From Zoogloea sp041904905 (GTDB taxonomy: Bacteria > Pseudomonadota > Gammaproteobacteria > Burkholderiales > Rhodocyclaceae), in NCBI RefSeq assembly GCF_041904905.1, contig NZ_JAYRMI010000001.1, positions 62,001 through 126,000 of the forward strand: a stretch of DNA of 64,000 nt, written 5' to 3'. A program made the position numbers and the translations under genes. The first letter of the stretch is position 1. Every line of letters begins with the position of its first letter. Below, one piece after another: positions 43,886-51,812 of the stretch. The notes under the pieces are model-generated. The model searched no databases, had not been told where the DNA came from, and was given only the letters and a program-made list of their open reading frames with translations.

Positions 43886-44338
43886 TCAGACCAGATCGGC
43901 GGGTATCACGGCACGCAGCACGGTCTGGGTTTCGCCTTCGCGCACGCGGTTGGTGAACCACCACAGCGCGCCTTTCTTGATCGTCCAGTCGGCCTCCTGC
44001 CCGGACAGCAGCAGGGCGGCCAGACGGCCCAGTTCGGGCTGATGGCCGACGACCAGCACCGACCCGCCCGCATCGGGCCAGCCGCAGGCGGCGAGGATCG
44101 ACGAGATGTCGTTGCCCGGCGCGAGAGAGGGGACGACCTCGAAGGTCTGGGTGAAGGCGGCAGCGGTCTGGCGGGTTCGCGTGGTGGGGCTCACCAGCAC
44201 GCGCAGTTTCTTGGGGCGCCGGCTCTCCAGCCACTCGGCCATCTTGCGCGCCTGGCGGATGCCCCGTTCGGTGAGTTCGCGGGTGCTGTCGGGCACCCCG
44301 TCGACGGCTTCTGCGTGGCGCCATAGCAGCAGATCCAT
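43886..44338 (-). CDS. sixA: Phosphohistidine phosphatase SixA-like
   Basis: A 150-aa small histidine phosphatase. The catalytic motif LLWRHAEAVDG is at the N-terminus, with LVSPTTRTRQTAAAF and the second His in VLVVGHQPELGRLAALLL. SixA of E. coli acts on phospho-His of signalling or PTS proteins; the target here is not known. GAGGAG lies before the ATG. The next gene upstream (CYTH-CHAD) is on the same strand, 71 bp away. Confidence 0.9.
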   Translation of the reverse strand: MDLLLWRHAEAVDGVPDSTRELTERGIRQARKMAEWLESRRPKKLRVLVSPTTRTRQTAAAFTQTFEVVPSLAPGNDISSILAACGWPDAGGSVLVVGHQPELGRLAALLLSGQEADWTIKKGALWWFTNRVREGETQTVLRAVIPADLV

Positions 44339-44409
44339 TTTGTTTGTCTCCTCGTCTCCTGAATCAGCCGGCCATTGTGCGGGGTCGAGGTTACGCCCGG
44401 ATGAATCCA

Positions 44410-45918
44410 TCATCGCCGCCAGGGCGCCTTGCCCCACAGCACGTCTTCGAGCGCCGGGAGGACGCTCTTGCGCAGGCGTGCGATCTTCGGCGCGTGCCAG
44501 CCGGCGACGAAGGCGGCGCCGCTGCGCAGTTCGGGGTCCTTGCCGGCCCACGCCTTCAGGCGGTTGCGGGCGACGACTTCGTCGTTGAGGTAGCCGAGGG
44601 TTTCCTGGGCTTCGGCCAGATCGTTGGCGAAGCGGACCGTGGCCTTTTCGGGAAGCAGCGGGAGCAGGAACTCGATGGCGTAGCGCAGGCGCTTGAGGGA
44701 GACGCGCAGCTCGTGGAGCTTGTCGGCGTGCAGGTCGGTGGCCGCGGCGGCGTAGCGTTTGCGGGCCTTCTTGCGCAGCTGGGTGAGCTGCAGCCGGGCG
44801 AAGGTGGTGAGATTGGCGGACTTGACCAGGGCGTCGCTCTGCAGGGCCATCAGCTCGGCCGCCAGGGCCAGCATCTGGCGGCCGTGGCTGGCGGCGAGGA
44901 GTTGTTCCCGGGCGGCGGCCTTCTCCCGGTCGCGGCGGTCTACGGCCATGGCGATGAGGCGCTGGGTGGCCTCGTCGGCAAGGCCGGATTCGGCCACCGG
45001 GCCGAGGACTTCGGCAAGCATCACGTCCAGGTCGCGGGCTGCCCCCAGACCGTCGGCGGCATCCTTGAGCCCCTGGGACCAGCGGGCCACGAACTGGGCG
45101 GGCAGGGCCGGCCCGAACAGGCGCAGGGCGGAGCGCAGGCGGCGCAGGGCGACGCGGAGCTGGTGGATAAACTCCGGGTCGTCGCTCTCGCGGGCGCCGG
45201 ATTCGTTGGCCTGCCACAGAGCGAGGCAATCCAGGGCGATGATCCGGAAGGCGTCCACCGGCGACTGCTCGGCCGCCAGCCGCGACGGGCGGGCCTTGGC
45301 GGGGCGCAGGGCGTGGTTGGAGAAGAGGCGGTAGCCCCGTTCGGCCTTGCTCACGTTCTCGGGGGTGAGCGGCAGGGATTCGGCGAGCGCCAGCGCGATG
45401 GCGTAGAGCGCCTCCGGGTCGCCATCGACCAGTTCGAGTTCCAGCTCGCACAGGGGCCGGCTGCGCTCACCGGCCTCGATGGTGCCACTGTCGATCATCG
45501 CCAGCACCTTCACGCCGTCGCGGGGCGTGAGCACGCAGGTCTCGCGCTTGAAGCGGGTGGTGAAGACCGGGACGAGGCGGGGGTGGAGTTCCTCCAGGCG
45601 GCCGCGCACGTCGGCGTTGTCGATGGCGGAGAAGTCGAACACCCCGCCCACGTAGGCTTGCTCCCACTCGGGGCGCGACGACAGCCCGCCGATGGATTCG
45701 GCGGCACATTTGACCGTCTGCAGCCAGCGGCTGCCGGCCTTGCGGGTGCGAACGGCCATCCGGCGCTCGCGCAGTTCGAGCTCCGGCGTGTCGAAGTAGG
45801 TGTTCTCGAGGGTGACGCTGCGGCCGTCGCGGGGGGCGTCGGCGATCAGCGGGTGGCGTCGGAGGGCGGGGAGGGCTTTCTGGGGAAGCGTGAGCTTGAG
45901 TTCGATTTCGTTGCTCAT
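44410..45918 (-). CDS. CYTH-CHAD domain protein (inorganic triphosphatase-like)
   Basis: A 502-aa fusion of a CYTH triphosphate-tunnel domain (about 1-200; EIELKLTL ExExK motif, RTRKAGSRWLQTVK) with a CHAD domain (about 215-500; IHQLRVALRRLRSALRLFG and LHELRVSLKRLRYAIEFLL, each with conserved His and Arg). CYTH proteins hydrolyse triphosphates (E. coli YgiF makes phosphate from PPPi) and CHAD binds polyphosphate. Start ATG 45918 fits the conserved MSNEIELK. Confidence 0.92.
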   Translation of the reverse strand: MSNEIELKLTLPQKALPALRRHPLIADAPRDGRSVTLENTYFDTPELELRERRMAVRTRKAGSRWLQTVKCAAESIGGLSSRPEWEQAYVGGVFDFSAIDNADVRGRLEELHPRLVPVFTTRFKRETCVLTPRDGVKVLAMIDSGTIEAGERSRPLCELELELVDGDPEALYAIALALAESLPLTPENVSKAERGYRLFSNHALRPAKARPSRLAAEQSPVDAFRIIALDCLALWQANESGARESDDPEFIHQLRVALRRLRSALRLFGPALPAQFVARWSQGLKDAADGLGAARDLDVMLAEVLGPVAESGLADEATQRLIAMAVDRRDREKAAAREQLLAASHGRQMLALAAELMALQSDALVKSANLTTFARLQLTQLRKKARKRYAAAATDLHADKLHELRVSLKRLRYAIEFLLPLLPEKATVRFANDLAEAQETLGYLNDEVVARNRLKAWAGKDPELRSGAAFVAGWHAPKIARLRKSVLPALEDVLWGKAPWRR

Positions 45919-46013
45919 GGTGGTGCCATCGGTGGTCGGTTGGCGCCCGGATTCAGGCGCGCGCCATTCTAGACCCGATGGCAGGGCGCTGTCTTGCGCG
46001 CGCCGGTTACAGC

Positions 46014-46331
46014 TCAGGCGGCCACGAAGCTGCTCTCGGCCTGGCCGCGTTGCCCTTTGTTGTCCTGCCACGCGACGCTGAGGCGGTCGCCAGCCTTGAC
46101 GCCGGAGAGCTGGAAGGCGAACAGCGGATTGACCGATACGGCGGTGCCCAGGGCGCCTTCGATCACCGGCTTGCCGTTGAGGCTGAGGGTGACCGAGACG
46201 ATGAAATGGGCCGCCACGAGTTGACCGGCGGCATCGCGGCGCTGGCCGGATTCCATGGGGTGCGGCAGCAGCACCCGGACGTCGCCTTCGTCGCCCTTGA
46301 CGGTGGCGCGGATCTTGATTGGATCGGGCAT
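46014..46331 (-). CDS. soxZ: Sulfur carrier subunit SoxZ
   Basis: A 105-aa immunoglobulin-fold protein that scaffolds SoxY in the Sox sulfur-oxidation pathway. DPIKIRATVKGDEGDVRVLL at the start and HPMESGQRRD, LNGKPVIEGALGTAVSVNPLF are SoxZ hallmarks. There is no signal peptide; SoxZ is exported with SoxY. It starts 8 bp after soxY. No soxXA, soxB or soxCD is nearby. Confidence 0.94.
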   Translation of the reverse strand: MPDPIKIRATVKGDEGDVRVLLPHPMESGQRRDAAGQLVAAHFIVSVTLSLNGKPVIEGALGTAVSVNPLFAFQLSGVKAGDRLSVAWQDNKGQRGQAESSFVAA

Positions 46332-46339
46332 GGTGTCTC

Positions 46340-46810
46340 CTAGTCGCCGCAGCCGCCGACGGTGACCTTCACCTCGCGGAACAGGGTGTAGTGCCTGCCG
46401 CCCGCCTGGGCGACGACACGCAGGCGCGAACTCTCGGCCATCCGGATCTTGGCCTGGAAGCGGGCGCTGGCCCCCGGGGCAAAGTTGAACTGCAGCGCGA
46501 GGGGGGAGGGGTTCTTGTCCACCAGCACAGACAGGCGCGTGGTGCCCGGGATCTGGCTGATGACCTCGATGGGCACGGAGGCACCGTTCTCGGCGATCTC
46601 GGGCGCCTTGAGCAGGATGTCGCGGCTGGCTTCGGCGCCGGCTGCACCGATGAGGCGCAGGGCGTCGGCGGCGGTTCTGGCGTCGAAGGCGCTGCGGTTG
46701 AACTCCACGGCAAGGGCGCGGCCGGGTTTGAGCAGCCCGGCACCGATCAGCCCGGCAAGCGCTGCCGCGCTGCCAAAGCCCTGGATGAAGCTGCGACGGC
46801 CGGCGCTCAT
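46340..46810 (-). CDS. soxY: Sulfur carrier subunit SoxY
   Basis: A 156-aa Tat-exported protein with signal RRSFIQGFGSAAALAG (the twin-arginine motif at residues 5-6, here RRSFIQ). The swinging arm ends VTVGGCGD; the conserved cysteine holds the sulfane substrate. The usual tail is GGCGG, so the last residue differs. It overlaps moaC by 4 bp upstream. With SoxZ it forms the carrier, so electrons and sulfur partners must lie elsewhere. Confidence 0.92.
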   Translation of the reverse strand: MSAGRRSFIQGFGSAAALAGLIGAGLLKPGRALAVEFNRSAFDARTAADALRLIGAAGAEASRDILLKAPEIAENGASVPIEVISQIPGTTRLSVLVDKNPSPLALQFNFAPGASARFQAKIRMAESSRLRVVAQAGGRHYTLFREVKVTVGGCGD

Positions 46811-47289
46811 GCCGCGTCGGCCTTCCAGTGCCCGGATTTGCCGCCTTCCTTTTCGAGCAGGCGGATGCCGGTCATGGTCATGCCCCGGTCCACCGCCTTG
46901 CACATGTCGTAGATGGTGAGCAGGCCTACTTGCACGGCGGTGAGGGCTTCCATCTCGACCCCCGTCCGGCCGACGGTTTCGGCGGTGACGGCGCAGCGGA
47001 TGGTGTCGTCGCCCTCGACGATGAAATCGGCCGCGACGCGGGTGAGGGGGATGGGGTGGCACAGGGGGATCAGGTCGGCCGTGCGCTTGGCGCCCTGGAT
47101 GGCGGCGATGCGGGCGATGCCGATCACGTCGCCCTTCTTGTTGTCGCCGGCGAGGATGCGGGCGAGGGTGGCCGGCTGCATGACGATCCGGCCTTCGGCG
47201 CGGGCCACCCGGCGGGTCTCCTGCTTGGCAGAGACATCCACCATGTGGGCCTGGCCGTGGGCGTCGAAATGGGTGAAGGCGTCGCTCAT
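46807..47289 (-). CDS. moaC: Cyclic pyranopterin monophosphate synthase
   Basis: Catalyses the second half of molybdenum-cofactor step 1, forming cyclic pyranopterin monophosphate. The 160-aa product has VDVSAKQETRRVARAEGRI, LIPLCHPIPLTRV, GRTGVEMEALTAVQVGLLTIY and DMCKAVDRGM (catalytic Lys/Asp region). It heads the unit moaC-soxY-soxZ. It is divergent from the BepA-like protease with a 41-bp gap; no strong promoter box could be set. Confidence 0.96.
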   Translation of the reverse strand: MSDAFTHFDAHGQAHMVDVSAKQETRRVARAEGRIVMQPATLARILAGDNKKGDVIGIARIAAIQGAKRTADLIPLCHPIPLTRVAADFIVEGDDTIRCAVTAETVGRTGVEMEALTAVQVGLLTIYDMCKAVDRGMTMTGIRLLEKEGGKSGHWKADAA

Positions 47290-47330
47290 CGGGCGGGAAA
47301 CCAAATTTGGGGGTCGAGTATCATAGCACC

Positions 47331-48779
47331 GTGATTAAACGTCTGATTGCCGCCCTGCTGTGTGTGGTGATGATCCCTCGCGGCATCGCCCACGACCTGC
47401 CCGATCTGGGCGATTCCGCATCGTCGGAGCTGTCGCCCCTGGCCGAGCAGCGCCTCGGGGCGCAGATCATGCGCGACATCCGCTGGAAGGAGCCGGCCTA
47501 TCTGCGCGACCCGGAGGTCGAGGATTACCTCAACTGGCTGGGCGATCGTCTGGTGGCGTCGGGCCCGGGCGCGGGCCTGCCTTTCCAGTTCTTCGGGGTG
47601 AGCGACGCGTCGCTCAACGCCTTCGCGATGCCCGGCGGCAACATCGGCGTGCACACCGGGCTGATTCTCGCCGCCCAGACCGAATCGGAGTTGGCCGGCG
47701 TGCTGGCCCACGAGGTCTCCCACGTCACCCAGCGCCATATTGCGCGGATGCTCGGCAAGCAGAGTCAGACCAGCATGATCATGCTGGCGTCCCTGCTGCT
47801 GGCGGTGCTGGCCGCCCGATCCAGCGCCCAGGCCAGCCAGGCGGCCATCTCGACCGGGATGGCGGCGGGCATGAGCACCCAGCTCTCGTACTCGCGGGAT
47901 TTCGAGAACGAGGCGGACCGGATCGGGGTGCAGAACCTCGCCGCGGCGGGGTTCGATGTGCGCGGGATGGTCGGCTTCTTCGAGCGCCTTCAGAAGAACG
48001 CCCGGCTCTACGAGAACAGTGCGCCGGCTTACATGCGCACGCACCCCCTCACCAGCGACCGGATCACCGAGATGGAGAACCGGGTCGCCCAGATGCCTTA
48101 CCGGCAGGTGCCGGATTCGCTGGATTTCCAGCTGGTGAAGGCCAAGCTCAAAGTGGGCAGGCAGCCCACGCGGGAGGTGATCGGCGAGTTCGAGACGGCG
48201 GCTCGGGGTGCCAGCCCGTCGGTGGCCGCCCAGTATGGGTTGGTGCGGGCCTATCTGCAGGTGCGCCGCCTGGCCGACGCGGATCGGGAGATGGCGGTGC
48301 TGCGCAAGCGCGGGGCCTTGTCGGCGATGATTGACGGGCTGGAGGGCGATCTGCGGCTGGCCCACGGGGATCCGGCAGGCGCGGCGCGGTTGTTCCGGGA
48401 GGGGCGAGGGCGCTTTCCCCAATCCCATCGGCTGATGTACGGCGAGATCGAGTCGCTGCTCGCGGCGGCCAGGCCCGACGAGGCGCTGACAGTGGCCAAG
48501 GCGGAGTTGCTGACCACCCCGGCCGATGCCACCCTCTGGGAGTTTCGGGCCCGGGCCGAAGCGGCCCTCGGCAAGCGGCTGGCGCAGCATCGATCGCTGG
48601 GCGAGGTGTACGCGATCCAGGGCAACTACGCCGCGTCGGCCGAGCAGTTTGCGCTGGCCCAGGCGGCGAGCGATGGGGATTTCTTCGAGCAGTCGGCGGT
48701 GGATTCGCGGCTGCGGGAGGTGCGTGGGTTGCTGGCCGAGCAGATGCGCGAGTTGCGCGAGTCGCGCGGCCAGCGCTGA
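47331..48779 (+). CDS. BepA-like periplasmic M48 metalloprotease with TPR domain
   Basis: A 482-aa zinc protease/chaperone that acts on outer-membrane protein assembly (BepA-like). After a signal peptide of about 20 residues, the protease domain has VLAHEVSHVTQRH (HExxH, His127) and the third ligand in FENEADRIGVQNL. The C-terminal half (about 280-482) is TPR-like helical repeats. The GTG start at 47331 gives VIKRLIAALLCVV, a good signal sequence. Its stop is 3 bp from the stop of the convergent 48783-49415 gene. Confidence 0.92.
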   Translation: MIKRLIAALLCVVMIPRGIAHDLPDLGDSASSELSPLAEQRLGAQIMRDIRWKEPAYLRDPEVEDYLNWLGDRLVASGPGAGLPFQFFGVSDASLNAFAMPGGNIGVHTGLILAAQTESELAGVLAHEVSHVTQRHIARMLGKQSQTSMIMLASLLLAVLAARSSAQASQAAISTGMAAGMSTQLSYSRDFENEADRIGVQNLAAAGFDVRGMVGFFERLQKNARLYENSAPAYMRTHPLTSDRITEMENRVAQMPYRQVPDSLDFQLVKAKLKVGRQPTREVIGEFETAARGASPSVAAQYGLVRAYLQVRRLADADREMAVLRKRGALSAMIDGLEGDLRLAHGDPAGAARLFREGRGRFPQSHRLMYGEIESLLAAARPDEALTVAKAELLTTPADATLWEFRARAEAALGKRLAQHRSLGEVYAIQGNYAASAEQFALAQAASDGDFFEQSAVDSRLREVRGLLAEQMRELRESRGQR

Positions 48780-48782
48780 GGG

Positions 48783-49415
48783 CTAGATGTTGCCGTAGCG
48801 CACGTAGAGCGCCCAGACGAGTTCGGCGAAGGCGTTCTGGTTGAAGCGCGGGCGCCCGCTGACGGTGAGGGCGAGGCGGGTCCGGCCGATGTGCATCGGC
48901 CAGAAGCTGAGGCCGCTGATGCCGGCGGCGTCCACGTTGCCCCAGCCATCGAGCAGGTGATCGCCGAGCTTGGAGAGGGCGTCGGACTGGCGTTCGGCCA
49001 CCGACAGGATGTCGGCGCCCAGCGCGGCGAGGGCTTCGCCGGTTTCGCCCGGGTAACCCGACATCGCGAGGCAGAAGCCCATCCGGTCTGCCAGGACGGC
49101 CTGCCCGGTATCGCTGAGGGTGGCGAGCAGGCTGGGCAGGGTGGATTCGAGCGTGCCGACGGGCGCCATCCGCGGGGTGGACCAGGCTTCGAGGCAGGCG
49201 GTCTCCTGGAGCTTGAGCAGCGGGGCGAGGGCGCGCTCGGTGCTGGCTTCGCCCGTCCAGGCGCGGGCCAGTTCGGCACTCAGTGCCGGGCTGGCGGCTT
49301 CGCGGAGGATGGCCAGCAGGACGCGCCGCTCGACGCTGTCGTCGGCGCGGGCAACCGCTCGCCAGGCCCCGTAGGGCGTTACGGTGAGGTAGGAGCCGGG
49401 GATAATCTCAAGCAT
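48783..49415 (-). CDS. Roadblock-like protein with N-terminal helical region, end of GTPase operon
   Basis: A 210-aa protein that I cannot name by family. The second half reads like a divergent roadblock/LC7 domain: QAVLADRMGFCLAMSGYPGE, TGEALAALGADILSVAERQ. The first half (ERRVLLAILREAASPALSAE, APLLKLQETACLEAWS) looks like a winged-helix fold. It starts 8 bp inside the GTPase gene, so the two are translationally coupled. It may act as a GTPase regulator or partner; this is inference from position and fold resemblance. Confidence 0.65.
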   Translation of the reverse strand: MLEIIPGSYLTVTPYGAWRAVARADDSVERRVLLAILREAASPALSAELARAWTGEASTERALAPLLKLQETACLEAWSTPRMAPVGTLESTLPSLLATLSDTGQAVLADRMGFCLAMSGYPGETGEALAALGADILSVAERQSDALSKLGDHLLDGWGNVDAAGISGLSFWPMHIGRTRLALTVSGRPRFNQNAFAELVWALYVRYGNI

Positions 49416-49968
49416 CGATCAGTCCGGGGTTGAGGGTGTAGAGGAGCGCCTTGACGAGCATGGCGACGTCGTCGCGACTGCGCGCATCGACGCGGAAGAT
49501 CGCCGGGATGGGGCGGTGCCCCAGCTCGGCCAGCTTGGTGCGATAGTTCTCGAGGTTGGGCGTCTCGGAGTTGTCCATGTGGGTGACGCCGATGGCGACG
49601 GCGGTGCTGGCGATGAAGTCCTTGAAGGCGCTCAGGTAGCCCTCCAGATCGGCCAGCGGATCGGGGTTGGCGTTGTTGATGAGCAGGACGAGACCGATCC
49701 CCCCTTCGGAGAGGATGTCCCACATGAAGCTGAAGCGTTCCTGGCCGGGCGTGCCGTAGAGCATGACCTTTTCGCCGTCCGGCAGGTTGAGGACGCCGTA
49801 GTCCATGGCAACGGTGGTGGTCCGCTTGAGTTTGGCAGTTTCGTCGCTGGCCATGGCCTCGGTGCTGACCGGGGGGATGTCGCTCAGGGCGGCGATGGCC
49901 GTGCTCTTGCCGGCGCCGACGGTGCCCGAGAAGATGATCTTGTTGTGGCGGGCGCGTTCAGACCGCAT
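49408..49968 (-). CDS. Small GTPase, conservon CvnD-like / MglA-related
   Basis: A 186-aa P-loop GTPase. G1 is GTVGAGKSTAIAALSDIPPV, G2 region RTTTVAMDYGVL, G3 is LYGTPGQERFSFMWDILSEG (Gly in place of the usual Asp), and G4 is VTHMD instead of NKxD. TTTVAMDYG and YGTPGQERFSFMWD closely recall the CvnD GTPases of Streptomyces conservons. It probably cycles GTP/GDP under control of the roadblock protein. It overlaps the gene before it by 11 bp and the gene after it by 8 bp. Confidence 0.87.
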   Translation of the reverse strand: MRSERARHNKIIFSGTVGAGKSTAIAALSDIPPVSTEAMASDETAKLKRTTTVAMDYGVLNLPDGEKVMLYGTPGQERFSFMWDILSEGGIGLVLLINNANPDPLADLEGYLSAFKDFIASTAVAIGVTHMDNSETPNLENYRTKLAELGHRPIPAIFRVDARSRDDVAMLVKALLYTLNPGLIDA

Positions 49969-51307
49969 TGAGGAGTTTCCTGAGAATTCTGGACAAAATC
50001 GAAGGGCGTTGTTGCTGTTGCTGCTGGGCTTGCGGTTGGGGGGGCGCCTGGGGTGCAGGGGGCGCGGTCACCGTCGTCCGTTCGGTGATCGGGCTGGTTT
50101 GCGGTGCTTTCGTGTCCAGCAGGCCGGCGAAGCGGGCAGAGGCATAGACCGAGAACACGTAGCGCTGGGGAATCCCGAGACGGGCGGCGATATCGATGGG
50201 GCTGGCCCAGGTGCGCACCCACAGGGCGACGATGCGCAGCGCGTGCGGCGACATGAAGACTTTGGTGAAGTTGGGCCAGGCACGCAGCCGGACGGGCTGG
50301 TAAGGGTCGACGCCATCCGGCAGGCGTCCCCGCGCAGCCCAGGCGGCGACGTTCCAGAAGAAGTCTTCGGTCGTCCAGGTGCTGCCGTGGTTGGAGATGT
50401 GGGACAGCGTGGAGGCGCCGACGATGCGCGCGGTGGTCTGCGGCAGCTGGGCCATCGACAGCGGACGCAGCTGGTTGTCGCGGAAGTCGGTGACGCAGAT
50501 CGAGACCGGCTGGACCCGCACGCCGATGAGCCGCGGCAGGCCGGCGATGAGGTGCGGCCGGCCACTGCTGGTGGCTTGGTCGAAGGCCCGCTGGAGATGC
50601 CCGATGAGGTAGTTGTCCGGGTTGAAGAAGATCTTCTCGGGCAAGGGGTAGATCGGGTGGGGCGGCAGGTCTTCGAGCGCCCCGCACAGATCGCGCTCGT
50701 CGTCGGTCTGGACGCCATGCCCGAGCGAGCCCGGGGGCTCGGAAGGCGGGGCGGCAGCGGGGACGTCCGGCTGGATGGTCTGCGCGTCGGATGCGCCTGT
50801 GGCGGCAGGGGGCGTCATCACCGGGGGCGGCGTGCGGTTCATCGCGGTGGCCACGGTGATCGGCGGCGAGCTTGTTTCGGGTGCCGGCTGGATGGTAGGC
50901 GGCGCCGGCTGGGTCAGCGGCGCGCTCCGCCGGATGGGCGGGACGGCAATCGTGCGGGCGCTGTCGTGGGCGGCCTTGGCCAGCAGGCCGGGCAGCGCCT
51001 CGAGATTGAGGGGCTTGCCCAGAATCACCCGGTTCGGAAAACGCTGGGCGTGATCCTTGGGGTGGAAGGCATAGCAGACGACGCCGATCCGGGGGTGAGG
51101 AGCGAGTCGTGCGAATGCCGCTTCGACGCCCGGACGGTCGCAGTCGACCAGGACGACCCGGGCGCTTTCCAGGTCGGCGGCCAGACGCACCGAGTGCTTC
51201 CAGTGACGTTCTACGGATAATCCGATCAGCCGGGCGTCCATGCTGCCCACGTGGAGCAGGAAAAGGGCGGTGACTGGCTGGCCCGGTAGGATGGAATGGC
51301 GGCTCAT
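49958..51307 (-). CDS. Degenerate receiver - proline-rich linker - winged-helix-like protein
   Basis: A 449-aa protein without known family. The N-terminus (about 1-120) looks like a receiver-type Rossmann domain: ARVVLVDCDRPGVEAAFARL, then VVCYAFHPKD and VILGKPLNLEALPGLL (KP motif). A Pro/Thr/Ala-rich linker (about 125-200) follows, then a folded region from about 220 with FFNPDNYLIGHLQRAF and a C-terminal helix-turn-helix-like stretch SPHALRIVALWVRTWAS, PIDIAARLGIPQRYVFSVY, which resembles the DUF742 arrangement of conservons. The tail holds a six-Gln run. Function is unknown; it probably links sensing to the GTPase. Confidence 0.62.
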   Translation of the reverse strand: MSRHSILPGQPVTALFLLHVGSMDARLIGLSVERHWKHSVRLAADLESARVVLVDCDRPGVEAAFARLAPHPRIGVVCYAFHPKDHAQRFPNRVILGKPLNLEALPGLLAKAAHDSARTIAVPPIRRSAPLTQPAPPTIQPAPETSSPPITVATAMNRTPPPVMTPPAATGASDAQTIQPDVPAAAPPSEPPGSLGHGVQTDDERDLCGALEDLPPHPIYPLPEKIFFNPDNYLIGHLQRAFDQATSSGRPHLIAGLPRLIGVRVQPVSICVTDFRDNQLRPLSMAQLPQTTARIVGASTLSHISNHGSTWTTEDFFWNVAAWAARGRLPDGVDPYQPVRLRAWPNFTKVFMSPHALRIVALWVRTWASPIDIAARLGIPQRYVFSVYASARFAGLLDTKAPQTSPITERTTVTAPPAPQAPPQPQAQQQQQQRPSILSRILRKLLNAV

Positions 51308-51335
51308 TGGGGTGTAATGCGAGTGGGGGCCGGGG

Positions 51336-51812
51336 TCAGGAGACGACTCCCGACGGCATCGCGGAATCTTGCAGGAAAACACGTGCGCCTTCCACCGGGC
51401 GCGCCAGTACCACACCGGGCAGGGCGATCCGGGGGTCGTGGCGGTCGATGCCATCCGCGATGCGGGCGCTGAGATAGAGCCCCATTTCGTGCGTTTCGAG
51501 GGCGTCGTAGTGCTCGCGCAGCATGCGCATCCTCAGTTCTGCGCCGAAGGTGCCGAGGACGATCCAGAGATCGATGATGGCGGCGACGGTCGCGGCGGTG
51601 TCCTGGAGGTTGGCCCACAGGGAGATGCGCTGCACGTGGAGGTGCAGGTTGGCGGGCTTGCGGCCGATCTCGCCGGCCAGCAGCGCGCCGGTTGCCGGCG
51701 AGCGCCAGCGGGAGGCGATCCGCAGCGTCCGCACCGGCAGGCCGAAGACGGCTGGCGGTGCGGGGCGTCGGATGCGTTCCGGGTTGGACGAATCGGTGAC
51801 GAACAGCTTCAC
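51336..51812 (-). CDS. Hypothetical protein in the roadblock-GTPase operon
   Basis: A 158-aa protein of no family known to me. It overlaps the PhnD-like gene by 4 bp and lies 28 bp before the receiver-like gene. It has a beta-rich, Arg-rich first half (PVRTLRIASRWRSP, HLHVQRISLWANLQD), a hydrophobic helix TAATVAAIIDLWIVLG and a helical part RMRMLREHYDALETHEMG. It ends with RPVEGARVFLQDS. There is no signal peptide. The position alone suggests a role in this signalling module. Confidence 0.6.
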   Translation of the reverse strand: MKLFVTDSSNPERIRRPAPPAVFGLPVRTLRIASRWRSPATGALLAGEIGRKPANLHLHVQRISLWANLQDTAATVAAIIDLWIVLGTFGAELRMRMLREHYDALETHEMGLYLSARIADGIDRHDPRIALPGVVLARPVEGARVFLQDSAMPSGVVS

